43,627 bases of DNA from an uncultured Eubacteriales bacterium (GTDB lineage Bacteria > Bacillota > Clostridia > Christensenellales > Aristaeellaceae). The stretch covers positions 1-43,627 of the forward strand of contig CADCAS010000008.1 in assembly GCA_902799465.1 (NCBI GenBank), written 5' to 3'. The first letter of the stretch is position 1. Every line of letters starts with the position of its first letter. Shown in pieces: positions 8,026-15,883 of this stretch. Below the pieces are notes generated by a model. The model searched no databases and was not told the DNA's origin. It saw only the letters and a program-made list of their open reading frames with translations. The translations under genes were made by a program, and so were the position numbers.

Positions 8026-9033
8026 ATGTCCATCACGGCCAAGGAGCTTGCGAAGAGGCTGGGTCTGTCGGAATCGGCGGTATCGCTGGCGCTGAACGAC
8101 AAGCCGGGGGTCTCCAGCGCCACGCGGAAGCGGGTATTTGAGGCGGCGAACCAATGCGGCTACGACTTTGCCCGCAGGGGGATGGTCCCGGCGGGGAAGC
8201 GGGGGACGGTGTGCTTTCTGATCTATCGCCGCAGCGGCGCGGTGGTGGACGACACGCCCTTCTTCTCCATGCTGATCGACGGCATCCAGGCGGGCTGCCG
8301 CCGGGAGCACTACGACTGCGTCATACGCTACCTCTATGAGGACGACGACCTGCCGGGGCAGCTGGCCAGCCTGAGCCCGTCCCGGTTCTCGGGCGTCATC
8401 CTGCTGGCGACGGAGATCGACGAGGCCGCGCTGAAGCGCTTCGAGGACGTCAAGACCCCGCTGGTGATCCTGGACGCCTACTTCGAGAAGCTGGACTTCA
8501 ACTACGTGCTCATCAACAACATCCGCGGCGCGTATATGGCCACCGACCACCTGATCCGCAAGCGCCGCGCCCAGCCGGGCTATCTGCGCTCGGCCTACTG
8601 GATCAGCAACTTCGAGCAGCGCGCCGACGGCTTCTACAAGGCGGTCCGGGCCAACGGCATGTCCACCGCCAACTCCCCGGTGGTGCGCCTCACCCCCTCC
8701 CAGGAGGGCACCTACGCCGACATGAAGCAGCTGCTGGACAACGGCGAAAAGCCCGCCGACTGCTACTTCGCCGACAACGACCTCATCGCCATCGGGGCCA
8801 TGCAGGCCATCCGCGAGGCCGGCTACCGGGTGCCCGAAGACGTGGCCATCGTGGGCTTCGACGATCTCCCCGCCTGCGAGTACATGACCCCGCCCCTCTC
8901 CACCGTCATGGTCCCCAAGCTCTTCATGGGCGAGACCGCCGCCACCCGCGTTATTCAGCTCATCGAGGGCCGCGCCGAACAGCCCCTCAAGATCGAGGTG
9001 GGGACGAGGCTGATCCGGAGGAAGAGCGTGTGA
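8026..9033 (+). CDS. LacI-family transcriptional regulator
   Basis: A 335-residue repressor-type protein. Residues 2-50 form the LacI helix-turn-helix and hinge region (ITAKELAKRLGLSESAVSLA, then VSSATRKRVFEAA), and residues 60-330 form a periplasmic-binding-protein-like sugar sensor with the typical CYFADNDLIAIGAMQAI and VAIVGFDDLPACEY segments. It is transcribed away from the sugar operon and very likely controls it in response to the imported sugar or a product of it. The ATG at 8026 follows AAAGGAG by 8 bases. It has no recognisable terminator; a heptamer repeat begins within 15 bases of its stop. Confidence 0.95.
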   Translation: MSITAKELAKRLGLSESAVSLALNDKPGVSSATRKRVFEAANQCGYDFARRGMVPAGKRGTVCFLIYRRSGAVVDDTPFFSMLIDGIQAGCRREHYDCVIRYLYEDDDLPGQLASLSPSRFSGVILLATEIDEAALKRFEDVKTPLVILDAYFEKLDFNYVLINNIRGAYMATDHLIRKRRAQPGYLRSAYWISNFEQRADGFYKAVRANGMSTANSPVVRLTPSQEGTYADMKQLLDNGEKPADCYFADNDLIAIGAMQAIREAGYRVPEDVAIVGFDDLPACEYMTPPLSTVMVPKLFMGETAATRVIQLIEGRAEQPLKIEVGTRLIRRKSV

Positions 9034-9301
9034 CGGGGGGATAAGGGAAAAGGCAACAGGGAACAGGCAACAGGCAACAGGGTAAAGTACTCCCCATGTC
9101 AAGGACAATTTTGATTAAGCAAGGGGAAGTGGAGGACAAAGTGTGATATACTCTCCCTGCTCGGACGGAGGATAGGGCAACGCTGAGGAGCGACCCGAGC
9201 GCCGATCCGAGTCACGGGAGGGCGGCACAGCAGTGTCGCTCTTTTTCCCGTCGGGCGAAGCCAGCCGCCCTTTCGTGCGCAAGGCGATAAACCTCGGGGG
9301 T

Positions 9302-9320
9302 CCGGGGGCAGAGCCCCCGG
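9302..9320 (-). terminator. Hairpin after the IS3 orfB gene
   Basis: CCGGGGGC and GCCCCCGG around a 3-base loop, just downstream of orfB on the minus strand. There is no clear U-run, so it may act as a stability or blocking hairpin rather than a true terminator. Confidence 0.45.
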
Positions 9321-9332
9321 GGGTCCTGCGGT

Positions 9333-10280
9333 TTAAGGCTTGGAGTAGACGGGCAGGGGGTAGACGCCGGTGAGGAGGTACTGGTGATACTCCTTCGGAG
9401 TCAGCTTCATGAGGTCCCACTGTCCGCGGTCGTTGTTGTAGTAGTCCATCCAGTCATCGACCCGTGCGAGGACAGCCTCAAAGGTATCGCACTCGGCGAT
9501 GAGACCGGCGATCTCGTCCTTCATGTGGCCGAAGAAGCTCTCCTGCGGAGCGTTGTCCCAGCAGTTGCCGCGGCGGGACATGGACTGGACGAAATCGGCA
9601 TTTTTCAGCTTCTGGATGAAGGCGTAGCTGGTGTAATGGCAGCCCTGGTCGGAGTGGATGACGGTCTCGTTGTCCAGAGCGCAGCCGTGCATCTGGATGA
9701 GCTGGTTGACGGTGTCGAGAACGAAGTCCACCTTGAGGCTGAGGCTGACCTGGTAGGCCAGGATTTCGTGGGTGAAGGCATCGAGGATGGTGGAGAGATA
9801 ACACTTGCCGTTCTTGAAGAACAGATAGGTGATGTCTGTCAGCAGCACCTTGCGGGGTGCCTGTCTGAACTGGCGATTCACCACATTGTCAGCGACGTTG
9901 CTGGTGGCGAGGGCCTTGGCCATGCGGCGGTAGGGGTTGGGCTTGCGGATCTGGCAGTGGAGGTCGTACTTGCGCATCAGGCGGCGGATCTTCTTGATGT
10001 TCATGATGATGCCGGGACTGTGCAGCAGCCGCATGTGAATGCCCTTGGCGCCCTTGTCGTAGCCGCGATAGCGGTAGGCTTCGAGGATGGTGTCGAAGTC
10101 CCTGCGATCCGCGTCCTCCCGGGCCAGACGGATGGCTTCGGAGGCGCACCAGTTGTAATAGCCCGACCTGGAGACCCCGGCGATCCGGCACATGGTGCTG
10201 ATCTTGAGGAGGTTGCCGTCCTGGCGCGTGGCCTCGCGGATGATGGCGAATTTTACTTCCGGAGCAGCCTGGATTCCCAT
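9333..10280 (-). CDS. IS3-family transposase, OrfB (catalytic subunit)
   Basis: A 315-residue DDE transposase with the IS3/IS150 arrangement: an N-terminal helical HTH_21 region (CRIAGVSRSGYYNW) and an integrase core with the three acidic residues visible in LLTDITYLFF, VIHSDQGCHYT and APQESFFGHMKDE. Length and motifs look intact. The ATG at 10280 lies inside the end of orfA, behind GGAGGCGCGGAAATC, so OrfB may be made by its own initiation or coupling. It cuts and joins the element ends together with OrfA. Confidence 0.93.
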   Translation of the reverse strand: MGIQAAPEVKFAIIREATRQDGNLLKISTMCRIAGVSRSGYYNWCASEAIRLAREDADRRDFDTILEAYRYRGYDKGAKGIHMRLLHSPGIIMNIKKIRRLMRKYDLHCQIRKPNPYRRMAKALATSNVADNVVNRQFRQAPRKVLLTDITYLFFKNGKCYLSTILDAFTHEILAYQVSLSLKVDFVLDTVNQLIQMHGCALDNETVIHSDQGCHYTSYAFIQKLKNADFVQSMSRRGNCWDNAPQESFFGHMKDEIAGLIAECDTFEAVLARVDDWMDYYNNDRGQWDLMKLTPKEYHQYLLTGVYPLPVYSKP

Positions 10281-10692
10281 GATTTCCGCGCCTCCAAATC
10301 TGCCGTGTGAATTTTTTTAGAAACTCCACCTCCTGCCGGGTATAGGCCAGCTCGTGCTCCAGCTGCTCGACCCGCGCAGCAAGGGCCTGCTCAGAGGTCT
10401 CTTTGGCTGGTTTGCGGCTGTTGTTCTTGCAAAGGTCTGTAAAGCCTTCATCGCGGTCCGCGTTGATCCTGAGCTTGTGGGCAAAGCTCCAGATTCTCTT
10501 GTCGCCGAGGATCTCAGGGGCGATGCCGTGCTCCTCGAAGATGGAGCGCATGGATCTGCCCTCCATGAGCAGCCGGTAGGCTTCCCGCTTGAATTCAGGC
10601 GTGAAGTTGATCCTCCCGGCGATGATACTGGCGACATACGGGCTGTCGCGCAGCTCGGCGAGTTCTTCCGTGTTGAGTTCTTTCCTGGCCAT
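10253..10692 (-). CDS. IS3-family OrfA (DNA-binding subunit), frame broken at an A7 tract
   Basis: The start ATG at 10692 follows AAAGGA. The protein opens MARKELNTEELAELRDSPYV, has a helix-turn-helix region and ends in a coiled coil (LEHELAYTRQEVEFLKK). At 10312-10318 the minus strand has seven A. Read straight, the frame runs on for a meaningless tail to 9889; read one base back, it continues IHTADLEARKSWESRLLRK and stops at 10253, the kind of ending I expect for this OrfA group, overlapping orfB. So either the ribosome slips -1 at A AAA AAA or one A has been lost by mutation or in sequencing. OrfA normally binds the element ends. Confidence 0.75.
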
Positions 10693-10729
10693 AGTGATCA
10701 TCCTTTCGGTCCCGACAGGTTTGAGCACT

Positions 10730-10735
10730 ATTATA
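10730..10735 (-). promoter_or_regulatory. Extended -10 promoter candidate for IS3 orfA
   Basis: On the minus strand TGG precedes a perfect TATAAT (10735-10730), 38 bases before the orfA start. I see no good -35 box, so it would act as an extended -10 promoter. Confidence 0.45.
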
Positions 10736-10758
10736 CCAGAAACAGGCCGACACGAAAA

Positions 10759-10967
10759 TGTCCACGGCAAGGGGTTTCACGGAAATCCGGCGCTGAAAGA
10801 GTGTGTCCAGCGTTCGGGGTTTCGTTGAAACTTGCCTGCCGAACAAGGAATGTCCACCGCTTGGGGTTTGGCTCTCTTCTCATCCTTCCGCATCTGACAA
10901 TTGTGTCCTCTCTGCGGGGATAGGGCGTCTGGCCTTGCCAAAGCGTGTGTCCATTCTCTGGGGTACA
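10759..10967 (+). repeat. Five direct TGTCC-N7-GGGG repeats inside the IS3 right end
   Basis: TGTCC followed exactly 7 bases later by GGGG occurs at 10759, 10804, 10851, 10904 and 10948, spaced 45, 47, 53 and 44 bp. The first three also share the following TTT. The last copy is the terminal inverted repeat itself, and one inverted copy (CCCC-N7-GGACA, 9092-9107) forms the left end. They are probably transposase-binding sites. Confidence 0.8.
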
Positions 10968-11305
10968 GTTTAGGGAACAGGGAGCAGGGAACAGGGAACA
11001 GGCAACAGGCAACAGGAATGGCCTGGGCTGCGGCGGGATGGCAGAGCGACACCTGGTCGGCAGCAGGTTTTGTTTTGTTGAAGAGTTGAGAGTGGAGAGC
11101 TAAATAGCGGCTGACCCCTAACCCCGTAGGGGCGGCGATGCGCCGCCCGCCCAATACCGACGCGATAAGTACAACCCGGCAGGCGGCACATTGCCGCCCC
11201 GCCGTAACCCAGGCCATTCCTGTTCCCTGTTCCCTCGTCCCCCTTTTCCCTGTTCCCTTTTCCCTGGAATCCTCACGGAAAATCTATAGCTTCAATCAAT
11301 AACCA

Positions 11306-11334
11306 TTGACGTTTCGGCGCGAATCATGTATAAT
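11306..11334 (+). promoter_or_regulatory. Promoter of yerC (and perhaps pcrA)
   Basis: TTGACG (11306-11311), 17 bases, TATAAT (11329-11334). The start codon of yerC is 38 bases downstream. Confidence 0.85.
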
Positions 11335-11372
11335 ATTCATATGATGATGTGGGAAAGCGGAGGGTATAGATT

Positions 11373-11675
11373 ATGTTTTCATCCCGACTAAAGAGCGAGC
11401 AGGCGGATAACCTGGCTCGGGCAATTCTGGCGCTCAATTCCGAGGAGGACTGCTACAAGCTGTTTGAGGACCTGTTTACCATCCGGGAGATCCAGGACCT
11501 GGGGCAGCGGCTGGAGGTGGCGCGGCTTTTGCAGGCCAATTCCACCTATACCGAGATCGTGGAAAAGACCGGCGTGTCCACCGCCACCATCGGCCGGGTG
11601 AACCGCGCGCTGAACTATGGCGCGGGCGGCTACCAGCTGGTGCTGTCCAAGATGACGGAGCAGCCGGAGGAGTGA
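11373..11675 (+). CDS. yerC: YerC/YecD family TrpR-related regulator
   Basis: A 100-residue protein of the YerC/YecD family, small DNA-binding proteins with a Trp-repressor-like fold. The helical region LFTIREIQDLGQRLEVARLL and the helix-turn-helix YTEIVEKTGVSTATIGRVNR cover most of it. Its target is not known with certainty. The neighbouring pcrA gene 33 bases downstream reproduces the arrangement known from Bacillus, where yerC lies beside pcrB-pcrA; pcrB is absent here. The ATG at 11373 follows GGAGGGTATAGATT. Confidence 0.93.
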   Translation: MFSSRLKSEQADNLARAILALNSEEDCYKLFEDLFTIREIQDLGQRLEVARLLQANSTYTEIVEKTGVSTATIGRVNRALNYGAGGYQLVLSKMTEQPEE

Positions 11676-11708
11676 TCCTCCTCCGGCTCCGAGAAAAGGA
11701 AATACAAC

Positions 11709-14033
11709 ATGATCGATCTCACGAAACTGAATCCTGAACAGCGGGCCGCCGTGGAGCAAACGGAGGGACCGCTGTTGGTTTTGGCGGGCGCGGGCAGCGG
11801 CAAGACCCGCGTGCTGACCTATCGCGTGGCGCACCTGATGGAGAAGGGCGTGGCCCCCTGGCACATCCTGGCCATCACCTTCACCAACAAGGCCGCCCGG
11901 GAGATGGCGGACCGCGTGCACGCGCTGGCGGGCGAGGCGTCCGAGGATGCGTGGATTTCCACGTTCCATTCCTGCTGCGCCCGCATCCTGCGGCGGGACA
12001 TCGAGAAGCTGGGCTACAAGCGCCAGTTCGCCATCTACGACGAGGACGACCGCATGACGGTGATCCGCTCGGTGGCCAAGGCGCTGGACCTGTCGGACAA
12101 GGAATACCCGCCCAAGGTCATCAAGGCCATGATCTCCGACGCCAAGAACAGGCTGCTGACGCCCATCGAGTGGCTCAGGGAGTCCGGGGGCGACTTCCGA
12201 TCCAAGAAGCTCTACGAGGCCTACCGGGACTACGAGACGGCGCTGAAGGGCAACAACGCCCTGGACTTCGACGATCTGCTCATCAAGACCCTGGAGCTGC
12301 TGACGGAGCAGCCGCCGGTGCTGGAATACTATCGTGACAAGTTCCGCTACATATTGGTGGACGAGTACCAGGACACCAACGCCGCCCAGTATGAGCTGGT
12401 GCGGCTGCTGGCGGGGGAGCGGCACAACCTGTGCGTGGTGGGCGACGACGACCAGTCCATCTACGGCTGGCGCGGCGCGGACCTGAACAACATCCTGAAC
12501 TTCGAAAAGGACTTTCCCGAGTGCGTCACCATCAAGCTGGAGCAGAACTACCGCTCCACCGGCAACATCCTCGACGCCGCCAACCAGGTCATCGCCCACA
12601 ACGCGGGCCGCAAGGAGAAGGCGCTGTGGACCGAGGCCGACGCCGGGGACCGCATCGCCCTGTACAACGCCATGGACGAGCGGGACGAGGCCACCTTCAT
12701 CTGCCAGATGGCGGGCAAGCTGATGCGCCAGGGCAGCGCGGCGGGCAGCATCGCGGTGCTGTACCGGGCCAACGCCCAGTCGCGCGTGCTTGAGGAGGCC
12801 TTCGTGCGCGCCGGCACGCCCTACCGGGTCTACGGCGGGCAGCGGTTCTACGAGCGCAAGGAGGTCAAGGATCTGATCGCCTACCTGCGGGCGCTGGTGA
12901 ATCCCGACGACGACGTGTCCGTGCGCCGGGTTATCAACGAGCCCAAGCGCGGCATCGGCGACGCCACCGTGGACAAGCTGGCCGAGTACGCCGCCGAGAA
13001 CGACATGCCGCTGCTGTCCGCGGTGCTGGACTGGGAGAATGTCCAGCTGTCCACCCGCCCGAGGAAGCTCATCGCGGCCTTCGCGGAGCTGATGATCGAC
13101 CTCACCGAGCAGATGTACGCCATGCGGCCCGCCGAGTTCGTGCAGGCGCTCATCGACAGGACCGGCTACGTCAAGGCGCTGGAGGAATCCAAGAGCGAGG
13201 AGAACGAGTCCCGGATCGAGAACATCAAGGAGTTCCAGGGCGCGGTCCAGGAATACCAGGACCACAACCCGGAGGCCGGCCTGTCCGACTTCCTGGAGAA
13301 CGTGGCGCTGGTGTCCGACCTGGACGCCATGAACGAGAACGGCGGCGCGGTGACCCTGATGACCCTTCACTCCGCCAAGGGCCTGGAGTTCGACAACGTG
13401 TTCCTGGCCGGCATGGAGGAGGGCATCTTTCCCATCACGCGGGCGCTGTTCGACGACAAGCAGCTCGAGGAGGAGCGCCGCCTGTGCTATGTGGGCATCA
13501 CCCGCGCCAAGAAGCGGCTGTTCCTGTCCCACGCCTATACCCGCGCCCTCTACAACACCCGAAACAACAACCCGCTGTCCCGGTTCGTGGACGAGATCCC
13601 CCGCCGCCTGATCGTGGAGGGCGCGGGCAGGGTGGACACCCGCCGGGTCATGCCGCCCACCCAGGCCCGCTGGCAGCAGCCCACGCGCTCCCCCTATAAC
13701 AGCCAGTACCGCCACACCCCCGGCGAGGGCGGCATCCGCGGCGCGGGGGACGTCGCAACCCGCACCCCCGCGCCCCGGCCCGCCGGGACCAGCCCCAACG
13801 GCGTCCGGCTCAACATTCCGGGCGTCACCAAGGGCTTCGGCGGCGCGGCCCCGGACCGCGGCATCTCCGTGTTCCATCAGGGCGATTCCGTCCGCCACCG
13901 CACCTTCGGTCTCGGCACCGTCCAGGCGGTCACCGGCACCGGCGGCAAGCAGAAGGTCACCATCCGCTTCGACGACGGCGCCGAGCGCACCTTCTCCGCC
14001 TCCGCCGCCCCGATCATGCGGGTGGAACGGTGA
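11709..14033 (+). CDS. pcrA: UvrD/PcrA-type superfamily 1 DNA helicase
   Basis: A 774-residue ATP-dependent 3'-5' helicase for repair and removal of proteins such as RecA from DNA. All main motifs are visible: Q-motif LNPEQRAAVEQTEGP, Walker A AGAGSGKTRVLTYR, motif II LVDEYQDTN, motif III DDQSIYGWRGAD, motif IV LEQNYRST, motif V/VI VTLMTLHSAKGLEF and CYVGITRAKKRL. The last 80 residues hold a low-complexity linker and then a beta-rich tail (VRHRTFGLGTVQAV ... VTIRFDDGAERTF) typical of PcrA. It is probably co-transcribed with yerC. A heptamer element follows directly, with no separate terminator seen. Confidence 0.97.
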   Translation: MIDLTKLNPEQRAAVEQTEGPLLVLAGAGSGKTRVLTYRVAHLMEKGVAPWHILAITFTNKAAREMADRVHALAGEASEDAWISTFHSCCARILRRDIEKLGYKRQFAIYDEDDRMTVIRSVAKALDLSDKEYPPKVIKAMISDAKNRLLTPIEWLRESGGDFRSKKLYEAYRDYETALKGNNALDFDDLLIKTLELLTEQPPVLEYYRDKFRYILVDEYQDTNAAQYELVRLLAGERHNLCVVGDDDQSIYGWRGADLNNILNFEKDFPECVTIKLEQNYRSTGNILDAANQVIAHNAGRKEKALWTEADAGDRIALYNAMDERDEATFICQMAGKLMRQGSAAGSIAVLYRANAQSRVLEEAFVRAGTPYRVYGGQRFYERKEVKDLIAYLRALVNPDDDVSVRRVINEPKRGIGDATVDKLAEYAAENDMPLLSAVLDWENVQLSTRPRKLIAAFAELMIDLTEQMYAMRPAEFVQALIDRTGYVKALEESKSEENESRIENIKEFQGAVQEYQDHNPEAGLSDFLENVALVSDLDAMNENGGAVTLMTLHSAKGLEFDNVFLAGMEEGIFPITRALFDDKQLEEERRLCYVGITRAKKRLFLSHAYTRALYNTRNNNPLSRFVDEIPRRLIVEGAGRVDTRRVMPPTQARWQQPTRSPYNSQYRHTPGEGGIRGAGDVATRTPAPRPAGTSPNGVRLNIPGVTKGFGGAAPDRGISVFHQGDSVRHRTFGLGTVQAVTGTGGKQKVTIRFDDGAERTFSASAAPIMRVER

Positions 14034-14037
14034 AGAT

Positions 14038-14191
14038 TGAATTGGGAATTGGGAATTGGGAATTAAGAACGGCCTGGCTGCGTAGGGACGGCGATGTGCT
14101 GCCTGCCAGGTCGTACTCATTGCGACGGTACAGAGCGCGCGGCAGCTGCTATCTTTAATTCCCAATTCCCAATTCCCAATTTCTAATTCCC
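14038..14191. repeat. Heptamer-bracketed element 4
   Basis: The left arm has GGGAATT units (14038-14064) and the right arm has AATTCCC units (14156-14191). The core is a divergent type A motif (GTAGGGACGGCGATGTGCTG, and CAGAGCGCGCGGCAG). It starts 5 bases after pcrA and may substitute for a terminator. Confidence 0.85.
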
Positions 14192-14225
14192 CCTCACCGT
14201 CCATTGTTAAACTTTCCTCCTACCC

Positions 14226-14254
14226 TTGACACCCATCCCCGCGCACGGTATAAT
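14226..14254 (+). promoter_or_regulatory. Promoter of rplJL
   Basis: A fully consensus promoter: TTGACA (14226-14231), 17 bases, TATAAT (14249-14254). Strong initiation fits a ribosomal protein operon. Confidence 0.92.
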
Positions 14255-14261
14255 CATATAT

Positions 14262-14372
14262 GGCTTTGAAAGGCCCTGTGCCATAGACAGCGAGCGCGTG
14301 AGCTTAATTTCTCGCCGAGGCGCAACGGATGGAGTAGATACACCGCCCTTGCGTCACGCGCAAGGGTTTTTT
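14262..14372 (+). promoter_or_regulatory. L10-type leader with attenuator hairpin
   Basis: Between the promoter and rplJ the transcript can fold several hairpins and ends in an intrinsic terminator: CCCTTGCG (14346-14353), 5-base loop, CGCAAGGG (14359-14366) and six T. Known L10 leaders bind the L10-L12 complex to stop transcription of their own operon; position, a GCCGAGG segment and the attenuator agree with this, but I could not score it against a covariance model. Confidence 0.75.
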
Positions 14373-14412
14373 AATAGCCGTCATTTTCGGACGGAATGCG
14401 AGGTGTTAGAAT

Positions 14413-14910
14413 ATGTCCAAGAATATCGAGATCAAGAAGGGTATCGTGGCCGAGATCAAAGAGAAGTTTGAGAAGGCCCAGACTGCCGTTCTGGTGGATT
14501 ACCGCGGTCTGAACGTGGCGGAGGTCACCGAGCTGCGCAACCAGCTGCGCAAGGCTGGCGTGGAGTACGCGGTTTTGAAGAACACCATGATCAACCTGGC
14601 GACCAAGGATATGGGCTTCGACGGGATCGAGAAGCATCTGGAGGGCCCCACGGCCGTGGCCTTCGGCTATGAGGATGCCATCGCCCCCGCAAAGATCCTG
14701 ACCGACTTCGCCAAGAAGAACAAGAACCTGACCGTCAAGTGCGGCGTCTGCGACGGCGCGTACCTCGACGAGGCTGGCGTCACCGCTCTGGCCGCCACGC
14801 CCAGCAGGGAGGTCCTCATCGCGCGGATCATGGGCAGCATGATGAGCTCTGTTTCCAAGTTCGTCTACGCTCTGGAAGCGATCCGCAAGAAGCAGGCCGG
14901 CGAGGAATGA
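14413..14910 (+). CDS. rplJ: 50S ribosomal protein L10
   Basis: A 165-residue protein that anchors L7/L12 dimers on the large ribosomal subunit stalk. The N-terminal ribosome-binding half has the typical VDYRGLNVAEVTELR and YAVLKNTMINLA segments; the C-terminal helix (SSVSKFVYALEAIRKKQA) is where L7/L12 dimers bind. ATG 14413 follows GAGGTGTTAGAAT. It forms a two-gene operon with rplL, about 50 bases apart. The usual upstream partners rplK and rplA lie downstream in this window instead. Confidence 0.97.
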   Translation: MSKNIEIKKGIVAEIKEKFEKAQTAVLVDYRGLNVAEVTELRNQLRKAGVEYAVLKNTMINLATKDMGFDGIEKHLEGPTAVAFGYEDAIAPAKILTDFAKKNKNLTVKCGVCDGAYLDEAGVTALAATPSREVLIARIMGSMMSSVSKFVYALEAIRKKQAGEE

Positions 14911-14960
14911 TCGCCGCCTGAACCACTACCTACAAATATAATCTAATGGAGGATATAATC

Positions 14961-15338
14961 ATGGCTAACAATGCTGAGATCATCGCTGCGATTGAGAAGA
15001 TGACCATCCTTGAGCTGGCCGACCTGGTCAAGGAGATGGAAGAGAAGTTTGGCGTGTCCGCCGCGGCTCCCGTGGTGGTTGGCGCTGTCGCCGGCGGCGA
15101 GGCTGCTCCCGCTGAGGAAGAGAAGACCGAGTTCGACGTGATCCTGAAGGCCGCTGGCGCTCAGAAGCTGAAGGTCATCAAGGTCGTCCGCGAAGTCAAG
15201 CCCGGCCTGGGCCTGAAGGAAGCCAAGGAGCTGGTGGACGGCGCGCCCTCCACTCTGGCCGAAGGCGTTTCCAAGGAAGCTGCCGAGGAGCTCAAGAAGA
15301 AGATGGAAGAAGTCGGCGCCGAGATCGAGATCAAGTAA
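14961..15338 (+). CDS. rplL: 50S ribosomal protein L7/L12
   Basis: A 125-residue stalk protein that recruits translation factors. The N-terminal dimerisation part ([20 protein letters not shown]), the Ala/Glu-rich hinge (residues about 35-55) and the C-terminal factor-binding domain ([20 protein letters not shown]) are all present. The start at 14961 is chosen because GGAGG stands 8 bases before it and the protein then begins MANNAE; an in-frame ATG at 14946 lies upstream of that site. A hairpin follows the gene, so transcription does not obviously continue into an rpoB gene as it does in most bacteria. Confidence 0.97.
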   Translation: MANNAEIIAAIEKMTILELADLVKEMEEKFGVSAAAPVVVGAVAGGEAAPAEEEKTEFDVILKAAGAQKLKVIKVVREVKPGLGLKEAKELVDGAPSTLAEGVSKEAAEELKKKMEEVGAEIEIK

Positions 15339-15357
15339 TAAGCGCTGCCTGAAATGT

Positions 15358-15390
15358 ATGAGACCATGTGCTCAGCGCATGGTCTCATTT
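15358..15390 (+). terminator. Hairpin terminator after rplL
   Basis: An 11-bp perfect stem (15358-15368 with 15378-15388) with a 9-base loop and a short T-run. It separates rplJL from the rpmG operon promoter. Confidence 0.7.
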
Positions 15391-15471
15391 GGAAACAGCG
15401 CCGTCGCCGCGGCCTGAGCGCCGCGGGCTGATATGGATTGTAAAAACTGGGTCAAGGTTTTGCGGGCTCTA

Positions 15472-15500
15472 TTGCAATTCCACGCCTGCTATTTTATAAT
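15472..15500 (+). promoter_or_regulatory. Promoter of the rpmG-secE-nusG-rplKA operon
   Basis: TTGCAA (15472-15477), 17 bases, TATAAT (15495-15500). A short CCCCTTCGAGGGG hairpin lies shortly downstream (15512-15524). Confidence 0.85.
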
Positions 15501-15588
15501 GTATCAGTGACCCCTTCGAGGGGTTTAAGTGCTGTTGACCAATAAACGGCTGACCACGGCCGGAAAAATGACATGGGAGGTGTCATAA

Positions 15589-15750
15589 ATGGCATCGGAT
15601 AAGCGTATTAAGGTTACGCTGGCGTGCAGCGAGTGCAAGCAGCGCAATTACAATACCATGAAGAACAAGAAGAACGACCCCGACCGTCTTGAGATGAACA
15701 AGTATTGCCGCTTCTGCAAGAAGCACACCAGCCACAAGGAGACGAAGTAA
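15589..15750 (+). CDS. rpmG: 50S ribosomal protein L33, zinc-binding form
   Basis: A 53-residue protein, [20 protein letters not shown] at its start and [15 protein letters not shown] at its end. Two cysteine pairs (CSEC and CRFC) should hold zinc, which marks the zinc-dependent L33 form. ATG 15589 follows GGGAGGTGTCATAA. Its place directly upstream of secE and nusG is the classical one. The following 130 bases to secE contain no tRNA-Trp gene, which many Bacillota have there. Confidence 0.97.
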   Translation: MASDKRIKVTLACSECKQRNYNTMKNKKNDPDRLEMNKYCRFCKKHTSHKETK

Positions 15751-15883
15751 TACCGCCTGACGGTTTGCGCGTTTTCCTGTCCAGAACGATACAAGCGGAC
15801 GGCCCCGAGGGGCTGTCGCGCGTGACCCGCGGTCTGGCGCGTGCGCTTTAACGCGGGGTGTAAAAAGACAAGGATGTGAAAAC

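Larger units (their letters stand above)
9083..10972 (-). mobile_element. IS3-family insertion sequence, about 1890 bp
   Basis: The element carries two transposase genes on the minus strand and ends in imperfect 25-bp inverted repeats: 9083-9107 and 10948-10972 match at 16 of 25 positions, with CCCC-N7-GGACA conserved in both. GGG lies directly outside each end (9080-9082 and 10973-10975) as a probable 3-bp target duplication, and the heptamer array continues on both sides, which supports these borders. The region upstream of orfA is unusually long (about 280 bp) and carries iterated sites. The stretch 9108-9300 holds no gene I can support. Confidence 0.88.
9045..11266. repeat. Heptamer-bracketed element 3, interrupted by IS3
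   Basis: The left arm (CAACAGG/GAACAGG units) runs from 9045 to 9082 and resumes at 10973-11018 after the IS3 element. The core holds a type A motif (GTAGGGGCGGCGATGCGCCG, from 11127, and its partner near 11176-11196) framed by the 13-bp inverted pair GGAATGGCCTGGG and CCCAGGCCATTCC. The right arm (CTGTTCC units) ends near 11266. Without the IS the element is about 330 bp. Confidence 0.85.

Noticed and set aside
9889..10692. OrfAB fusion transposase by one -1 frameshift
   Set aside because: The orfB frame is not the -1 frame at the A7 tract; a single -1 slip leads to a stop at 10253.
11388..14204. 938-codon open frame opposite yerC and pcrA
   Set aside because: It is entirely antisense to a helicase with all motifs intact; the length only reflects GC-rich codon use.
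15751..15883. Possible tRNA-Trp between rpmG and secE
   Set aside because: I looked for a cloverleaf with acceptor pairing and TTC-type loop and found none.
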